Both the position numbers and the translations under genes were made by a program. The notes under the pieces were generated by a model that did no database searches, was not told the DNA's origin, and worked only from the letters and a program-made list of their open reading frames with translations. DNA of 64,000 bases from Leptoclinus maculatus (lineage: Eukaryota; Chordata; Actinopteri; Perciformes; Stichaeidae): positions 52,501-116,500 of the forward strand of contig JAVDOI010000013.1 in the NCBI GenBank assembly GCA_032191485.1, read 5' to 3'. Positions 1 to 13,100 of the stretch are shown one piece after another (within the stretch, counting starts at the first letter, position 1; each line of letters begins with the position of its first letter).

Positions 1-2740
1 ATGAAGACCAGAACAGCCTCCAGGACTAGATGAAGACCAGAACAGCCTCCAAGACTAGATGAAGACCAGAACAGCCTCCAAGACTAGATGAAGACCAGAA
101 CAGCCTCCAAGACTAGATGAAGACCAGAACAGCTTCCAAGACTAGATGAAGACCAGAACAGCCTCCAAGACTAGATGAAGACCAGAACAGCTTCCAAGAC
201 TAGATGAAGACCAGAACAGCCTCCAAGACTAGATGAAGACCAGAACAGCTTCCAAGACTAGATGAAGTGATGAAGACCAGAACAGCCTCCAAGACTATGA
301 CGTGATGAAGACCAGAACAGCCTCCAAGACTAGATTAACTTATGAAGACCAGAACAGCCTCCAGGACTAGATGAAGTGATGAAGACCAGAACAGCCTCCA
401 GGACTAGATGAAGTGATGAAGACCAGAACAGTCTCCAGGACTAGATGAAGACTAGAACAGCTTCCAAGACTATGAAGTGATGAAGACGAGAACAGCCTCC
501 AAGACTAGATTAAGTGATGAAGATTAGAACAGCTTCCAGGACTGGATGAAGTGATGAAGACCAGAGCAGCCTCCAGGACTAGATGAAGTGATGAAGACCA
601 GAGCAGCCTCCAGGACTAGATGAAGTGATGAAGACCAGAACAGTCTCCAGGACTAGATGAAGTGATGAAGACCAGAACAGTCTCCAGGACTAGATGAAGT
701 TATAAAGACCTGAACAGCCTCCAGGACTAGATGAAGTGATAAAGACCAGAACAGTCTCCAGGACTAGATGAAGTGATGCAGACCAGACTAGCCTCCAGGA
801 CTAGATGAAGTTATAAAGACTTGAACAGCCTCCAGGACTAGATGAAGTGATGAAGACCAGAGCAGCCTCCAGGACTAGATGAAGTGATGCAGACCAGAAC
901 AGCCTCCAGGACTAGATGAAGTTATAAAGACTTGAACAGCCTCCAGGACTAGATAAAGTGATGAAGACCAGAGCAGCCTCCAGGACTAGATGAAGTTATA
1001 AAGACTTGAACAGCCTCCAGGACTAGATGAAGTGGTGAAGACCAGAGCAGCCTCCAGGACTAGATGAAGTGATGCAGACCAGAGCAGCCTCCAGGACTAG
1101 ATGAAGTAATGAAGACCAGAGCAGCCTCCAGGACTAGATGAAGTGATGAAGACCAGAACAGTCTCCAGGACTAGATGAAGTTATAAAGACTTGAACAGCC
1201 TCCAGGACTAGATGAAGTGATGAAGACCAGAGCAGCCTCCAGGACTAGATGAAGTGATGAAGACCAGAACAGCCTCCAGGACTAGATGAAGTGATGAAGA
1301 CCAGAACAGCCTCCAGGACTAGATGAAGTTATAAAGACATGAACAGCCTCCAGGACTAGATGAAGTTATAAAGACTTGAACAGCCTCCAGGACTAGATGA
1401 AGTAATGCAGACCAGAGCAGCCTCCAGGACTAGATGAAGTTATAAAGACTTGAACAGCCTCCAGGACTAGATGAAGTGATGCAGACCAGAGCAGCCTCCA
1501 GGACTAGGTGAAGTTATAAAGACTTGAACAGCCTCCAGGACTAGATGAAGTGATGCAGACCAGAGCAGCCTCCAGGACTAGATGAAGTTATAAAGACTTG
1601 AACAGCCTCCAGGACTAGATGAAGTGATGAAGACCAGAGCAGCCTCCAGGACTAGATGAAGTGATGAAGACCAGAACAGTCTCCAGGACTAGATGAAGTG
1701 ATGAAGACCAGAACAGTCTCCAGGACTAGATGAAGTTATAAAGACCTGAACAGCCTCCAGGACTAGATGAAGTGATGAAGACCAGAACAGTCTCCAGGAC
1801 TAGATGAAGTGATGCAGACCAGAGCAGCCTCCAGGACTAGATGAAGTTATAAAGACTTGAACAGCCTCCAGGACTAGATGAAGTGATGCAGACCAGAACA
1901 GCCTCCAGGACTAGATGAAGTTATAAAGACTTGAACAGCCTCCAGGACTAGATAAAGTGATGAAGACCAGAGCAGCCTCCAGGACTAGATGAAGTTATAA
2001 AGACTTGAACAGCCTCCAGGACTAGATGAAGTGGTGAAGACCAGAGCAGCCTCCAGGACTAGATGAAGTGATGCAGACCAGAGCAGCCTCCAGGACTAGA
2101 TGAAGTTATAAAGACTTGAACAGCCTCCAGGACTAGATGAAGTGGTGAAGACCAGAGCAGCCTCCAGGACTAGATGAAGTGATGCAGACCAGAGCAGCCT
2201 CCAGGACTAGATGAAGTAATGAAGACCAGAGCAGCCTCCAGGACTAGATGAAGTGATGAAGACCAGAACAGTCTCCAGGACTAGATGAAGTTATAAAGAC
2301 TTGAACAGCCTCCAGGACTAGATGAAGTGATGCAGACCAGAGCAGCCTCCAGGACTAGATGAAGTTATAAAGACTTGAACAGCCTCCAGGACTAGATGAA
2401 GTGATGCAGACCAGAGCAGCCTCCAGGACTAGATGAAGTTATAAAGACTTGAACAGCCTCCAGGACTAGATGAAGTGATGAAGACCAGAGCAGCCTCCAG
2501 GACTAGATGAAGTGATGAAGACCAGAGCAGCCTCCAGGACTAGATGAAGTGATGAAGACCAGAACAGCCTCCAGGACTAGATGAAGTGATGAAGACCAGA
2601 GCAGCCTCCAGGACTAGATGAAGTGATGAAGACCAGAACAGCCTCCAGGACTAGATGAAGTGATGAAGACCAGAACAGCCTCCAGGACTAGATTAAGTGA
2701 TGCAGTGATGAGGTGAAGATGAAGTGATGAAGGAGTAGAG
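1..2740. repeat. Minisatellite, 29- to 37-bp units
   Basis: A continuous tandem array. The first ~260 bases use a 29-bp unit (core GACCAGAACAGCCTCCAAGA). After that a GATGAAGT spacer is added, giving ~37 bp units. Variants with GATGCAGACC and TATAAAGACTTG alternate, which makes a higher-order dimer in the middle of the array. The left edge is cut by the window. No coding potential is supported. Confidence 0.95.
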
Positions 2741-3040
2741 GGTTTTTAAAAAGGAGGCAGAGATTAAGGTCTTGATCCCCGTCCTCAGATTAACCAGTTT
2801 GAGCTGGAGGTCTTTTTGTGTCTAATCTGATGATCTGACATTGTTTGTGGATTTTCAGGATTGAGGAGGACCAGCAGCTCAGGGAGATCTCAAACATCCG
2901 GATTAGATCTAAAGTCGCACGGACTGAAAACCGAAAGGGTCTTCTCTGCAGACCACCTGCTGCTGCTGACAACGTCACTGAGCTTCATGAAGCTCTGCAG
3001 TTTACACTTCATCACCAACTGGGAAGCATTTATATGGAAT
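2741..3040 (+). other. Unique island between two arrays, possible terminal exon
   Basis: About 300 bases of non-repetitive sequence. A plausible 3' splice site (GGATTTTCAG ending at 2859) is followed by an open frame that continues to about 3073 and has an acidic, Gln-rich start (IEEDQQLREISNIRIRSK). This could be the last coding exon of a gene lying to the left, with the array at 1-2740 as its intron. I do not recognise the protein, and chance is a fair alternative. Confidence 0.25.
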
Positions 3041-5916
3041 CAATAACACATAAAACACTAAATATAACCATATAAATATAATGTATTCATATAAAACACT
3101 AAATATAACTCTATAAATATAATGTATTCACATAAAACACTAAATATAACCATATAAATATAATGTATTCATATAAAACACTAAATATAACCATATAAAT
3201 ATAATGTATTCACATAAAACACTAAATATAACCATATAAATATAATGTATTCACATAAAACACTAAATATAACCATATAAATATAATGTATTCACATAAA
3301 ACACTAAATATAACCATATAAATATAATGTATTCACATAAAACACTAAATATAACCATATAAATATAATGTATTCACATAAAACACTAAATATAACCATA
3401 TAAATATAATGTATTCACATAAAACACTAAATATAACCATATAAATATAATGTATTCACATAAAACACTAAATATAACCATATAAATATAATGTATTCAC
3501 GTAAAACACTAAATATAACTCTATAAATATAATGTATTCACATAAAACACTAAATATAACCATATAAATATAATGTATTCACATAAAACACTAAATATAA
3601 CCATATAAATATAATGTATTCACATAAAACACTAAATATAACCATATAAATATAATGTATTCACATAAAACACTAAATATAACTCTATAAATATAATGTA
3701 TTCACATAAAACACTAAATATAACCATATAAATATAATGTATTCACATAAAACACTAAATATAACCATATAAATATAATGTATTCACATAAAACACTAAA
3801 TATAACCATATAAATATAATGTATTCACATAAAACACTAAATATAACCATATAAATATAATGTATTCACATAAAACACTAAATATAACCATATAAATATA
3901 ATGTATTCACATAAAACACTAAATATAACTCTATAAATATAATGTATTCACATAAAACACTAAATATAACCATATAAATATAATGTATTCACATAAAACA
4001 CTAAATATAACCATATAAATATAATGTATTCATATAAAACACTAAATATAACCATATAAATATAATGTATTCACATAAAACACTAAATATAACCATATAA
4101 ATATAATGTATTCACATAAAACACTAAATATAACCATATAAATATAATGTATTCACATAAAACACTAAATATAACCATATAAATATAATGTATTCACATA
4201 AAACACTAAATATAACTATAAATATAATGTATTCACATAAAACACTAAATATAACTATAAATATAATGTATTCACATAAAACACTAAATATAACTCTATA
4301 AATATAATGTATTCACATAAAACACTAAATATAACCATATAAATATAATGTATTCACATAAAACACTAAATATAACTCTATAAATATAATGTATTCACAT
4401 AAAACACTAAATATAACTCTATAAATATAATGTATTCACATAAAACACTAAATATAACCATATAAATATAATGTATTCACATAAAACACTAAATATAACC
4501 ATATAAATATAATGTATTCACATAAAACACTAAATATAACTCTATAAATATAATGTATTCATATAAAACACTAAATATAACCATATAAATATAATGTATT
4601 CACATAAAACACTAAATATAACTCTATAAATATAATGTATTCACATAAAACACTAAATATAACTCTATAAATATAATGTATTCACATAAAACACTAAATA
4701 TAACCATATAAATATAATGTATTCATATAAAACACTAAATATAACCATATAAATATAATGTATTCATATAAAACACTAAATATAACCATATAAATATAAT
4801 GTATTCACATAAAACACTAAATATAACCATATAAATATAATGTATTCATATAAAACACTAAATATAACCATATAAATATAATGTATTCACATAAAACACT
4901 AAATATAACCATATAAATATAATGTATTCATATAAAACACTAAATATAACCATATAAATATAATGTATTCACATAAAACACTAAATATAACCATATAAAT
5001 ATAATGTATTCATATAAAACACTAAATATAACCATATAAATATAATGTATTCATATAAAACACTAAATATAACCATATAAATATAATGTATTCATATAAA
5101 ACACTAAATATAACTCTATAAATATAATGTATTCACATAAAACACTAAATATAACCATATAAATATAATGTATTCATATAAAACACTAAATATAACCATA
5201 TAAATATAATGTATTCACATAAAACACTAAATATAACTCTATAAATATAATGTATTCACATAAAACACTAAATATAACCATATAAATATAATGTATTCAT
5301 ATAAAACACTAAATATAACCATATAAATATAATGTATTCATATAAAACACTAAATATAACTCTATAAATATAATGTATTCACATAAAACACTAAATATAA
5401 CCATATAAATATAATGTATTCATATAAAACACTAAATATAACCATATAAATATAATGTATTCACATAAAACACTAAATATAACTCTATAAATATAATGTA
5501 TTCACATAAAACACTAAATATAACCATATAAATATAATGTATTCATATAAAACACTAAATATAACCATATAAATATAATGTATTCACATAAAACACTAAA
5601 TATAACCATATAAATATAATGTATTCACATAAAACACAAAATATAACTCTATAAATATAATGTATTCATATAAAACACTAAATATAACCATATAAATATA
5701 ATGTATTCATATAAAACACTAAATATAACTCTATAAATATAATGTATTCATATAAAACACTAAATATAACCATATAAATATAATGTATTCACATAAAACA
5801 CTAAATATAACCATATAAATATAATGTATTCACATAAAACACTAAATATAACCATATAAATATAATGTATTCACATAAAACACTAAATATAACCATATAA
5901 ATATAATGTATTCACA
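3041..5916. repeat. Minisatellite, 41-bp AT-rich unit
   Basis: About 70 copies of a 41-bp unit (core CATAAAACACTAAATATAAC then CATATAAATATAATGTATT). Units differ mainly at CACATAAAA/CATATAAAA and at CCATATAAA/CTCTATAAA. A few units are shortened near 4210-4260. The array ends abruptly at unique DNA at 5916. Confidence 0.95.
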
Positions 5917-6600
5917 GGTATGAACACATGAAGAAGCCTCACCCTAACCCTTCCTGTGTTGTTGGGATCACAAGGACTCACTCATGAGTCATTCTTGAAC
6001 CCTTTAATGAAGCGTTCGTTAAATGTGGATGAAGGGTTCAGAGATCAAACTGTCTGTTAAAGGGTTAACTGTAATATGAAGATTATATAGATGATATGGT
6101 TTTCTTCTGTGGTGTTCCTGAAGGTCTTGGTGTCTTAAAGTAATATTTTGGAGGATTTTTCTCAATTCATCAGGTGAACAATATGTTAAATCTGTAAGAA
6201 ATGCTATCAACCACAAATTGCTGCATAACTTATGAGACGTCCATCAGATACTTCTAAACTCTTATACACCTGCACAATTTATGAAATGAAGTCATTAGAT
6301 TATTTCTATACCTGAGGTATGAATAGAACTACATCTGATTGGTCTTCAGGTTCCAGGCTGAACGGGTCGATGTGGCTTCATTCTCACATTTACTTCAGTT
6401 CTTGCGAGTTTGAATTCAGACATTTATTTTCTCCGTCTTCAGACTTGAACAACGTGCTGCCGTTGATATCGGCCTGCTTGGACTGTAAATCCGTAAACAG
6501 ATTAAAGACTAAATGTGACGATTGTTAATCCTAAAATGTGACTTTAGAAACAGTAAAGCAGCTCTTCAGAGTAAATCTTCCGTGTAAGTGGTTTATGAGA
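5917..6600 (+). promoter_or_regulatory. Upstream region of the SWS1 opsin gene
   Basis: Unique sequence between the 41-bp array and the opsin gene. A TATA box (TATATAA, 6602-6608) lies about 43 bases before the start codon, so the 5' leader is short. A TAATCC element at 6526-6531 matches the core bound by photoreceptor homeodomain factors of the CRX/OTX type. The motif match is seen; its use here is inferred from the family. Short open frames in this stretch look like chance. Confidence 0.5.
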
Positions 6601-6650
6601 GTATATAAGAGGCTGTGGTCATCAGGTGTGACAGACAGCTCGGCATCACG

Positions 6651-9301
6651 ATGGGGAAAGACTTCCACTTGTATGAGAACATTTCTAAAGTGACCCCCTT
6701 TGAGGGGCCACAGTACTACCTGGCCCCTATGTGGGCGTTTCACCTGCAGACCATCTTCATGGGTTTCGTCCTGTTCGCCGGAACGCCCCTAAACTTTGTC
6801 GTTCTCTTAGTCACGATGAAATACAAGAAGCTCCGAGTCCCACTCAACTTCATCCTCGTCAACATCTCCTTCGCGGGATTCATCTTCGTCACCTTCTCCG
6901 TCAGTCAGGTGTTCGTCTCTTCCATGAGGGGTTACTACTTCCTGGGTTACACCATGTGTGCCATGGAGTCGGCCATGGGATCTATAGCAGGTAAAGGTCA
7001 TGTGAACGGGCTTTGATTTGATGTCAGCAGCAGGTAGATGAAGTGAACGACTGATTCTGTAGATTACAGTTTTATTTCATGTATTAACCCCCTCTGGCCT
7101 CTGCAGGACTTGTGACAGCCTGGTCCTTGGCCGTCTTGTCTTTTGAGAGATATCTGATCATCTGTAAACCGTTCGGAGCCTTTAAGTTCAGCAATAACCA
7201 CGCTCTGGCTGCTGTCGGCTTCACCTGGTTCATGGGCGTCGGTTGTGCCATCCCACCTTTCTTTGGCTGGAGCAGGTGAGTAACACACCTGTGTGAGGTT
7301 ATCAGTCTGGCTTTCTCCAGACTTAATCAGACGTTTTTAAACATGAACCACGTTGTTTTCAGGTACATCCCTGAAGGTCTGGGCTGCTCCTGTGGACCCG
7401 ACTGGTACACTCACAGCGAGGAGTACAACACCACCAGCTACACATACTTCCTGATGGTGACCTGCTTCATCTTTCCGCTCTCCATCATCATCTTCTCCTA
7501 CTCTCAGTTACTGGGTGCTCTGCGAGCCGTGAGTCTGACGAACTTGTTCAATCAATCAGTCGATCAACCATCATTGAAGGTCCTGGTCTGAGGTCCTGGT
7601 CTTGTTTCTTGTGTTCAGGTAGCAGCTCAGCAGGTGGAGTCGGAATCCACCCAGAAAGCCGAGAAGGAAGTGTCGAAGATGATTATCGTCATGGTCGGAT
7701 CCTTCGTCACCTGCTACGGTCCGTACGCTGCGGCAGCTATGTACTTTGGCAACACCACAGACGTAAACAGAGACTATCGACTCGTCACCATCCCTGCATT
7801 TTTCTCCAAAAGCTCGTGTGTCTACAACCCACTCATCTATGCCTTCATGAACAAACAGGTGAGCAGGGTTAACCCTAAAACTAACAGGTGAGCAGAGTTA
7901 ACCCTAAAACTAACAGGTGAGCAGAGTTAACCCTAAAACTAACAGGTGAGCAGGGTTAACCCTAAAACTAACAGGTGAGCAGAGTTAACCCTAAAACTAA
8001 CAGGTGAGCAGGGTTAACCCTAAAACTAACAGGTGAGCAGAGTTAACCCTAAAACTAACAGGTGAGCAGAGTTAACCCTAAAACTAACAGGTGAGCAGAG
8101 TTAACCCTAAAACTAACAGGTGAGCAGAGTTAACCCTAAAACTAACAGGTGAGCAGAGTTAACCCTAAAACTAACAGGTGAGCAGAGTTAACCCTAAAAC
8201 TAACAGGTGAGCAGAGTTAACCCTAAAACTAACAGGTGAGCAGAGTTAACCCTAAAACTAACAGGTGAGCAGAGTTAACCCTAAAACTAACAGGTGAGCA
8301 GAGTTAACTCTAAAACTAACAGGTGAGCAGAGTTAACCCTAAAACTAACAGGTGAGCAGAGTTAACCTTGATCTCCTTTATTCTCACGCTGCTCCACCTT
8401 AAAACACTTTGACATCTTTTACTTTCATGCTTCTCACTCCACCGTTCTGCAGTCATCGTGCTCTGTGTTTCATGACAGTTGATAAATATCGTCGGGTCAC
8501 TACATGTAGCGTACACACTACTATCTCAGGTCGGTTTTATCTAGTCATATAGTGCACCTGGACAGACTGCCTTCCACTACTAAAAATAATGAAGTACAGA
8601 GGAGTACAACTTGAATCATCCCACGGGATGAAGTGAAACGTTTGATTTAGTTTGATGTTGAGAGCTGTGATTGATTCCGATGCTGCTCGTGAGCGTCTGG
8701 CTGTGTCGCTGTGTCGCCGTGTCGTTGTGTCGTTGTGTCGTTGTGTCGTTGTGTCGTTGTGTCGTTGTGTCGTTGTGTCGTTGTGTCGTTGTGTCGTTGT
8801 GTCGTTGTGTCGTTGTGTCGTTGTGTCGCCGTGTCGCCGTGTCGTTGTGTCGTTGTGTCGTTGTGTCGTTGTGTCGTTGTGTCGCCGTGTCGCCGTGTCG
8901 TTGTGTCGTTGTGTCGTTGTGTCGTTGTGTCGTTGTGTCGCCGTGTCGCCGTGTCGTTGTGTCGCCGTGTCGCCGTGTCGTTGTGTCGTTGTGTCGTTGT
9001 GTCGTTGTGTCGCCGTGTCGCCGTGTCGTTGTGTCGCCGTGTCGCCGTGTCGTTGTGTCGTTGTGTCGCTGTGTCGTTGTGTCGTTGTGTCGTTGTGTCG
9101 CTGTGTCGTTGTGTCGTTGTGTCGTTGTGTCGCTGTGTCGTTGTGTTTTTCTTTCGGACCTGATTAAGTAGAAGTTATAATGAAATGCTGATTACTGTTG
9201 TTTTCCAGTTTAACACCTGCATCATGGAGACGGTCTTTGGAAAGACGATGGATGAATCATCTGAAGTTTCTTCAAAGACTTCAGTGTCCACAGCTTCTTA
9301 A
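6651..9301 (+). CDS. opn1sw1: Short-wavelength-sensitive 1 (UV cone) opsin, five exons
   Basis: Coding exons are 6651-6990, 7107-7275, 7363-7528, 7619-7858 and 9209-9301, giving 335 residues. The protein is a seven-helix photopigment of cone outer segments that binds 11-cis-retinal. Family hallmarks by position in this protein: N-glycosylation site NIS at residue 10, Cys103 for the extracellular disulfide, Glu106 (Schiff-base counterion, bovine E113), the extracellular-loop motif GLGCSCGPDW, and retinal-binding Lys289 (bovine K296) in AFFSKSS. Phe79 aligns with bovine site 86; Phe there is the established UV-tuning state. The tail is rich in Ser and Thr, as expected for phosphorylation sites. 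Intron positions follow the five-exon opsin pattern. Intron 4 (1,350 bp) carries two tandem arrays. The gene converges on calumenin. Confidence 0.96.
7859..8370 (+). repeat. 29-bp minisatellite starting at the opsin intron 4 donor
   Basis: Seventeen full units of 29 bp plus a partial one. Each begins GTGAGCAGAGTTAACCCTAA and ends in AACTAACAG. The first base of the first unit is the first base of intron 4, so every unit boundary recreates CAG|GTGAGC. The last GTGAGC is at 8352. Each unit also holds CCCTAA, the telomere-type core. Confidence 0.95.
8698..9150. repeat. Octamer array GTGTCGTT in opsin intron 4
   Basis: Tandem 8-bp units GTGTCGTT, mixed with GTGTCGCC and GTGTCGCT. The array is CpG-rich and ends about 60 bases before the exon 5 acceptor. 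The open frames through it (Cys/Arg/Val/Ser-rich) only reflect the unit length. Confidence 0.93.
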
Positions 9302-9480
9302 AGTTTACAACTAAATACAACTGAAGGACATTTAAGCACTTTCACAAAAAGACATTGAAAATATCTGTAAAATGTGATGATTTCTGACCAAACAACATGT
9401 AAATACAACTGTTCATCTTCTTCTATATCTTTATTTTACTGTAGTGCTTCTTTGTTTAGATGAATGCAACAAAAGATTTT

Positions 9481-9486
9481 AATAAA
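9481..9486 (+). promoter_or_regulatory. Polyadenylation signal of the opsin gene
   Basis: AATAAA about 180 bases after the opsin stop codon. Its position is right for the end of a short 3' UTR. Confidence 0.7.
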
Positions 9487-9656
9487 AATCTTACAAAGAG
9501 TTTGTTTGGCCTCAGTTACTTTTAGGAAATGTGGACTTTATGTTTGTGTAATAATTCAGCTCTCATAAGAAGGTTTAGACTATTAAACATTGTAGTCTTA
9601 AAGGGTTAGTTCACTCAAAACAAACAGCAAATAATATATATCTTTAAGTTTAAATG

Positions 9657-9662
9657 TTTATT
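9657..9662 (-). promoter_or_regulatory. Polyadenylation signal of calumenin
   Basis: AATAAA on the minus strand about 460 bases beyond the calumenin stop. With the opsin signal at 9481, the two convergent transcripts would end within about 200 bases of each other. Confidence 0.6.
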
Positions 9663-9885
9663 GAAAAACAGAATGTAAAAGTCAAAGTTCAGCATGTGGT
9701 CCAAGATCAGAATCTCTTGGTGGCATCATAAACCAAAATGAAAGAAATATGAAAGCAGAAGATGTAGAGATAAAAACTGAGGCAGCAAAGTGAGGAGAGG
9801 TCAGTAAACTGATCACAGCAGCAGAAACACAAACCAGTGAGGAGCAGAAACTAAACAAAAATGTATGGAATATAAAGTCCTTTCA

Positions 9886-9960
9886 GACTGATCAGACTGA
9901 TCAGACTGATCAGTCTGATCAGACTGATCAGACTGATCAGTCTGATCAGACTGACCGGTC
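9886..9960. repeat. TGATCA palindrome array in the calumenin 3' UTR
   Basis: A decamer-type run of CAGACTGATCAGACTGATCA with repeated TGATCA palindromes. It lies in the presumed 3' UTR of the minus-strand calumenin mRNA and can fold on itself. Confidence 0.8.
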
Positions 9961-10120
9961 AAAGATTTGTTTGAGCGTAACAGAAGTGTCAAAGTTTTGA
10001 ATCCACAACTCCAAATGTAAACACACAAAGTTTAAAAAGCTGTTCTGTAAGTTTACAGAATATATTATTCTTTAGAAACGTGAGAAAATCATGTTTTCTT
10101 TGTCAAAATCTGCCATTTTT

Positions 10121-13100
10121 CTAGAACTCGTCGTGTTGTAGTAAAGCTTCCCCAAAGTTCGTCACCTGACTGCCAACAAACAGGTCGTATTTGTCGAGGA
10201 TTTCACTTTTGGTGAGTTTTCGATCCTGAAAAAAAGACAAAAATCAGGTGGTGAGCAGGTAAACATGAAGCAGCGAGTAAAGAGTTAAACAGGTAAACAC
10301 GAAGCAGCGAGTAAAGAGTTAAACAGGTAAACATGAAGCAGCGAGTAAAGAGTTAAACAGATAAACATGAAGCAGCGAGTAAAGAGTTAAACAGGTAAAC
10401 ATGAAGCAGCGAGTAAAGAGTTAAACAGGTAAACATGAAGCAGTGAGTAAAGAGTTAAACAGGTAAACATGAAGCAGCGAGTAAAGAGTTAAACAGGTAA
10501 ACATGAAGCAGTGAGTAAAGAGTTAAACAGGTAAACATGAAGCAGCGAGTAAAGAGTTAAACAGGTAAACATGAAGCAGCGAGTAAAGAGTTAAACAGGT
10601 AAACATGAAGCAGTGAGTAAAGAGTTAAACAGGTAAACATGAAGCATTGAGTAAAGAGTTAAACAGGTAAACATGAAGCAGCGAGTAAAGAGTTAAACAG
10701 GTAAACATGAAGCAGCGAGTAAAGAGTTAAACAGGTAAACATGAAGCAGCGAGTAAAGAGTTAAACAGGTAAACATGAAGCATTGAGTAAAGAGTTAAAC
10801 AGGTAAACATGAAGCAGCGAGTAAAGAGTTAAACAGGTAAACATGAAGCAGTGAGTAAAGAGTTAAACAGGTAAACATGAAGCAGCGAGTAAAGAGTTAA
10901 ACAGGTAAACATGAAGCAGCGAGTAAAGAGTTAAACAGGTAAACATGAAGCAGCGAGTAAAGAGTTAAACAGGTAAACATGAAGCAGCGAGTAAAGAGTT
11001 AAACAGATAAACATGAAGCAGCGAGTAAAGAGTTAAACAGGTAAACATGAAGCAGCGAGTAAAGAGTTAAACAGGTAAACATGAAGCAGCGAGTAAAGAG
11101 TTAAACAGATAAACATGAAGCAGCGAGTAAAGAGTTAAACAGGTAAACATGAAGCAGCGAGTAAAGAGTTAAACAGGTAAACATGAAGCAGCGAGTAAAG
11201 AGTTAAACAGGTAAACATGAAGCAGCGAGTAAAGAGTTAAACAGATAAACATGAAGCAGCGAGTAAAGAGTTAAACAGGTAAACATGAAGCAGCGAGTAA
11301 AGAGTTAAACAGATAAACATGAAGCAGCGAGTAAAGAGTTAAACAGATAAACATGAAGCAGCGAGTAAAGAGTTAAACAGGTAAACATGAAGCAGCGAGT
11401 AAAGAGTTAAACAGATAAACATGAAGCAGCGAGTAAAGAGTTAAACAGGTAAACATGAAGCAGCGAGTAAAGAGTTAAACAGGTAAACATGAAGCAGCGA
11501 GTAAAGAGTTAAACAGGTAAACATGAAGCAGCGAGTAAAGAGTTAAACAGGTAAACATGAAGCAGCGATTAAAGAGTTAAACAGGTAAACATGAAGCAGC
11601 GAGTAAAGAGTTAAACAGATAAACATGAAGCAGCGAGTAAAGAGTTAAACAGGTAAACATGAAGCAGTGAGTAAAGAGTTAAACAGGTAAACATGAAGCA
11701 GCGAGTAAAGAGTTAAACAGGTAAACATGAAGCAGCGAGTAAAGAGTTAAACAGGTAAACATGAAGCAGCGAGTAAAGAGTTAAACAGGTAAACATGAAG
11801 CAGCGAGTAAAGAGTTAAACAGGTAAACATGAAGCAGCGAGTAAAGAGTTAAACAGGTAAACATGAAGCAGCGAGTAAAGAGTTAAACAGGTAAACATGA
11901 AGCAGCGAGTAAAGAGTTAAACAGGTAAACATGAAGCAGCGAGTAAAGAGTTAATCTCGTCTCACCTCGTCGGCGTCAGACTCGTGCAGAAGGTGTTTGG
12001 CTTCAGCTTCAGCGTGGTCGTAATCCGACGGAAGAATCCAGTCCAGAGTTTCTTCTTTGTCCATCTTTCCATCTTTGTTTTTGTCTCTGAACTCAGAGAA
12101 CTGCTGCCGTTCTGACTCCACCCACTCCGGTTCTTCTTCTCCTGTTTCTGAAGTGTGCATGTCACCTGTAGACGCGATGAAGAGGAGAAACTATCTTTAA
12201 ATGTGACGGTGGAGCAACAAGACGTTGCGTTCTTTAATTAAACTAGAAGAATATTTGATTGCGTTACGTTTGCAGGTGATAAATATTTAACAACAATCTG
12301 CTAAAGTTCTAAATGACACGAACAAACACCTCTGACCACCTCCACCATCTACACCTCCACCTCCTGCTCCTCCTCCCTCCTCCGGAAGCTAAACTCCTCC
12401 CTCAGGACCGATCACCTGTGGACCAGGTGACCCTGTGACTAGAAAAAGAAGACGATAACTTGAGGAAATGTTGGCGTCTTACCGATGTACTCCTTCAGGT
12501 CGATGAAACCGTCTCTGTTCTTGTCGATGTCCTCCATCGTTTCCTGTGAACCACATGAGTCACTGACGCCACATCACGTCAGTGACACGGCGTCAGTGAC
12601 ATCGCGTCAGTGACATCATCACTCTCACCTGCACCACGATGTCCTTCATGTGTTCCTGATCTTCAGGATGAAGAAAAGCTGCAAACTCCTGCTTGTCTGC
12701 GTTCAGATCTCCGTTTCTGTCTGCAGCTCTGAAACGTCTCTCGTCCCTCAACATCATGTGACTGTAGTCAAACTCAGAGTCCACCTGAGGGTCTTCTGTT
12801 AGAGGTAATCAATCAGAGAATCACTTAACTAACGAGGTAATCAATCAGAGAATCACTTAACTAACGAGGTAATCAATCAGAGAATCACTTAACTAACGAG
12901 GTAATCAATCAGAGAATCACTTAACTAACGAGGTAATCAATCAGAGAATCACTTAACTAACGAGGTAATCAATCAGAGAATCACTTAACTAACGAGGTAA
13001 TCAATCAGAGAATCACTTAACTAACGAGGTAATCAATCAGAGAATCACTTAACTAACGAGGTAATCAATCAGAGAATCACTTAACTAACGAGGTAATCAA

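Noticed and set aside
1..5916. CRISPR-like direct repeats
   Set aside because: Units are contiguous, with no unique spacers, in a vertebrate genome. These are minisatellites.
8652..9171. Cys/Arg/Val-rich frames in three phases
   Set aside because: An octamer array gives the same period-eight peptide in all three frames. It is intronic to the opsin gene.
9886..9960. A GATC-rich replication or methylation signal
   Set aside because: Dam-type function does not apply to vertebrate DNA. It is a short palindromic microsatellite in a 3' UTR.
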